From Methylicorpusculum oleiharenae (GTDB lineage: Bacteria; Pseudomonadota; Gammaproteobacteria; Methylococcales; Methylomonadaceae), in NCBI RefSeq assembly GCF_009828925.2, contig NZ_WUTY02000001.1:2014492-2078491 (forward strand): 64,000 nucleotides of DNA, read 5' to 3'. The notes beneath the pieces are model-generated. The model did no database searches and was not told where the DNA came from. It worked only from the letters and a program-made list of their open reading frames with translations. Shown here piece by piece: positions 63,568 through 64,000 of this stretch (within the stretch, counting starts at the first letter, position 1; the number at the start of each line of letters is the position of its first letter). Both the position numbers and the translations under genes were made by a program.

Positions 63568-64000
63568 TTAAGCTTTGTTACGTTTACGAGCGATCAAACC
63601 CAATAAACCAGTACCGAACAACCATACCGCACCGGGAACAGGAACTGCAGCAGGTGCTGTGATCATGAAAGTTTGGTCATTGCCGCTGGTAGGGTGTTGG
63701 ACGTTAACATAAGCCTTATTTTCATCGAACAAGTCGAAGTAAAGACCTGTTGGTTCTGCGCCTAAAGTGGCCAAGGTAGCCCAACGGCCGATTGATTCGG
63801 CTACACCGTCGTTGTTTTCATCACGCGCTGCCCAGATATCAGCGAAACCGGCACCTTGATCTTCAATAATGTAGATGTTGCCTTTTGAGTCGATTGCCAA
63901 ATTGTCAGGACTGTTAAGCGAGTCACCCACAGCAAGGCCAGTTGCTTCGTCAAGGGTATCGCGAGTCACGAACTGGAAAATATTGTTGTTTTCAAGGTCG
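63568..64000 (-). CDS. PhoX/DUF839-like secreted protein with VPVPGAVWLFG tail (5' end outside the window)
   Basis: The frame stays open to base 64000, so only the last 144 codons are seen. The segment SPDNLAIDSKGNIYIIEDQG is the PhoX/DUF839 blade pattern, followed by DIWAARDENNDGVAESI and TFMITAPAA. The C-terminus reads VPVPGAVWLFGTGLLGLIA then RKRNKA, the PEP-CTERM-like sorting tail with basic end. PhoX-type proteins are calcium-dependent phosphatases, but only the conserved start, which is outside the window, would prove activity. It is the second protein with this tail in the window. Confidence 0.78.
   Translation of the reverse strand, partial: DLENNNIFQFVTRDTLDEATGLAVGDSLNSPDNLAIDSKGNIYIIEDQGAGFADIWAARDENNDGVAESIGRWATLATLGAEPTGLYFDLFDENKAYVNVQHPTSGNDQTFMITAPAAVPVPGAVWLFGTGLLGLIARKRNKA

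Overview
The window looks like chromosomal DNA of a gammaproteobacterial methanotroph of the order Methylococcales (inference). The support is indirect: two secreted proteins end in the VPVP-AVW-FG type C-terminal sorting tail that is common in that group, a large copper-linked cluster is present, and the housekeeping order suhB / trmJ-cysE-iscR-cysteine desulfurase is gammaproteobacterial. No methane monooxygenase, rRNA or tRNA gene is present to settle it. No CRISPR array was seen.

Layout. 1-350 holds the start of rdgC (minus strand). 878-11473 is one tightly packed minus-strand unit: phosphoketolase, a DUF389 membrane protein, a ribosome-hibernation-like protein, then a complete second rotary ATPase of the N-type (atpDCQRBEFAG). 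11490-15560 is a frayed edge: a decayed YihY/BrkB gene, PRC-barrel and DUF302 genes, unrecognised ORFs, a truncated mobile repeat and a broken ISL3 transposase. 15575-21811 is an eight-gene minus-strand operon combining two NosL-type proteins (one fused to an outer-membrane barrel), a TlpA thioredoxin lipoprotein, a stand-alone DsbD-alpha domain, a membrane protein with a CPFC motif and a MacB/LolCDE-like ABC transporter. 22348-23637 adds a SafE-like membrane protein fused to a cupredoxin domain. Together these suggest copper and thiol handling across the envelope.

25433-30409 is a compact putative peptide natural-product (RiPP) locus: a 77-residue precursor with a double-glycine leader, a radical SAM enzyme, a C39-peptidase ABC exporter and a HlyD-type adaptor. 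A zinc alcohol dehydrogenase follows at a distance. This is the strongest candidate for an undescribed system. 31751-48317 is a mosaic: Mut7-C RNase-like protein, an unknown 302-residue protein, lon with an Hsp20 gene, a fatty-acid desaturase, a DASH-type cryptochrome, a lipocalin, a glycosyltransferase, an autotransporter, a LOG-family hydrolase and a yeast-type cytosine deaminase. 48675-52268 encodes a five-haem secreted cytochrome and a PxKF-domain protein. 52883-63401 is largely housekeeping (pssA, leuA, family-4 uracil-DNA glycosylase, rimI, suhB, trmJ, cysE, iscR, cysteine desulfurase, iscA, HI0933 flavoprotein). The window ends inside a PhoX-like secreted protein.

Repeats. A roughly 300-bp MITE-like element with 13-bp terminal inverted repeats occurs near 14.5, 24.4 and 47.4 kb; the last copy has a perfect 6-bp direct repeat at its ends. 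A second repeat pair, near 45.0 and 52.4 kb, has its interior inverted in one copy. Several hairpin elements and rho-independent terminators are also visible.
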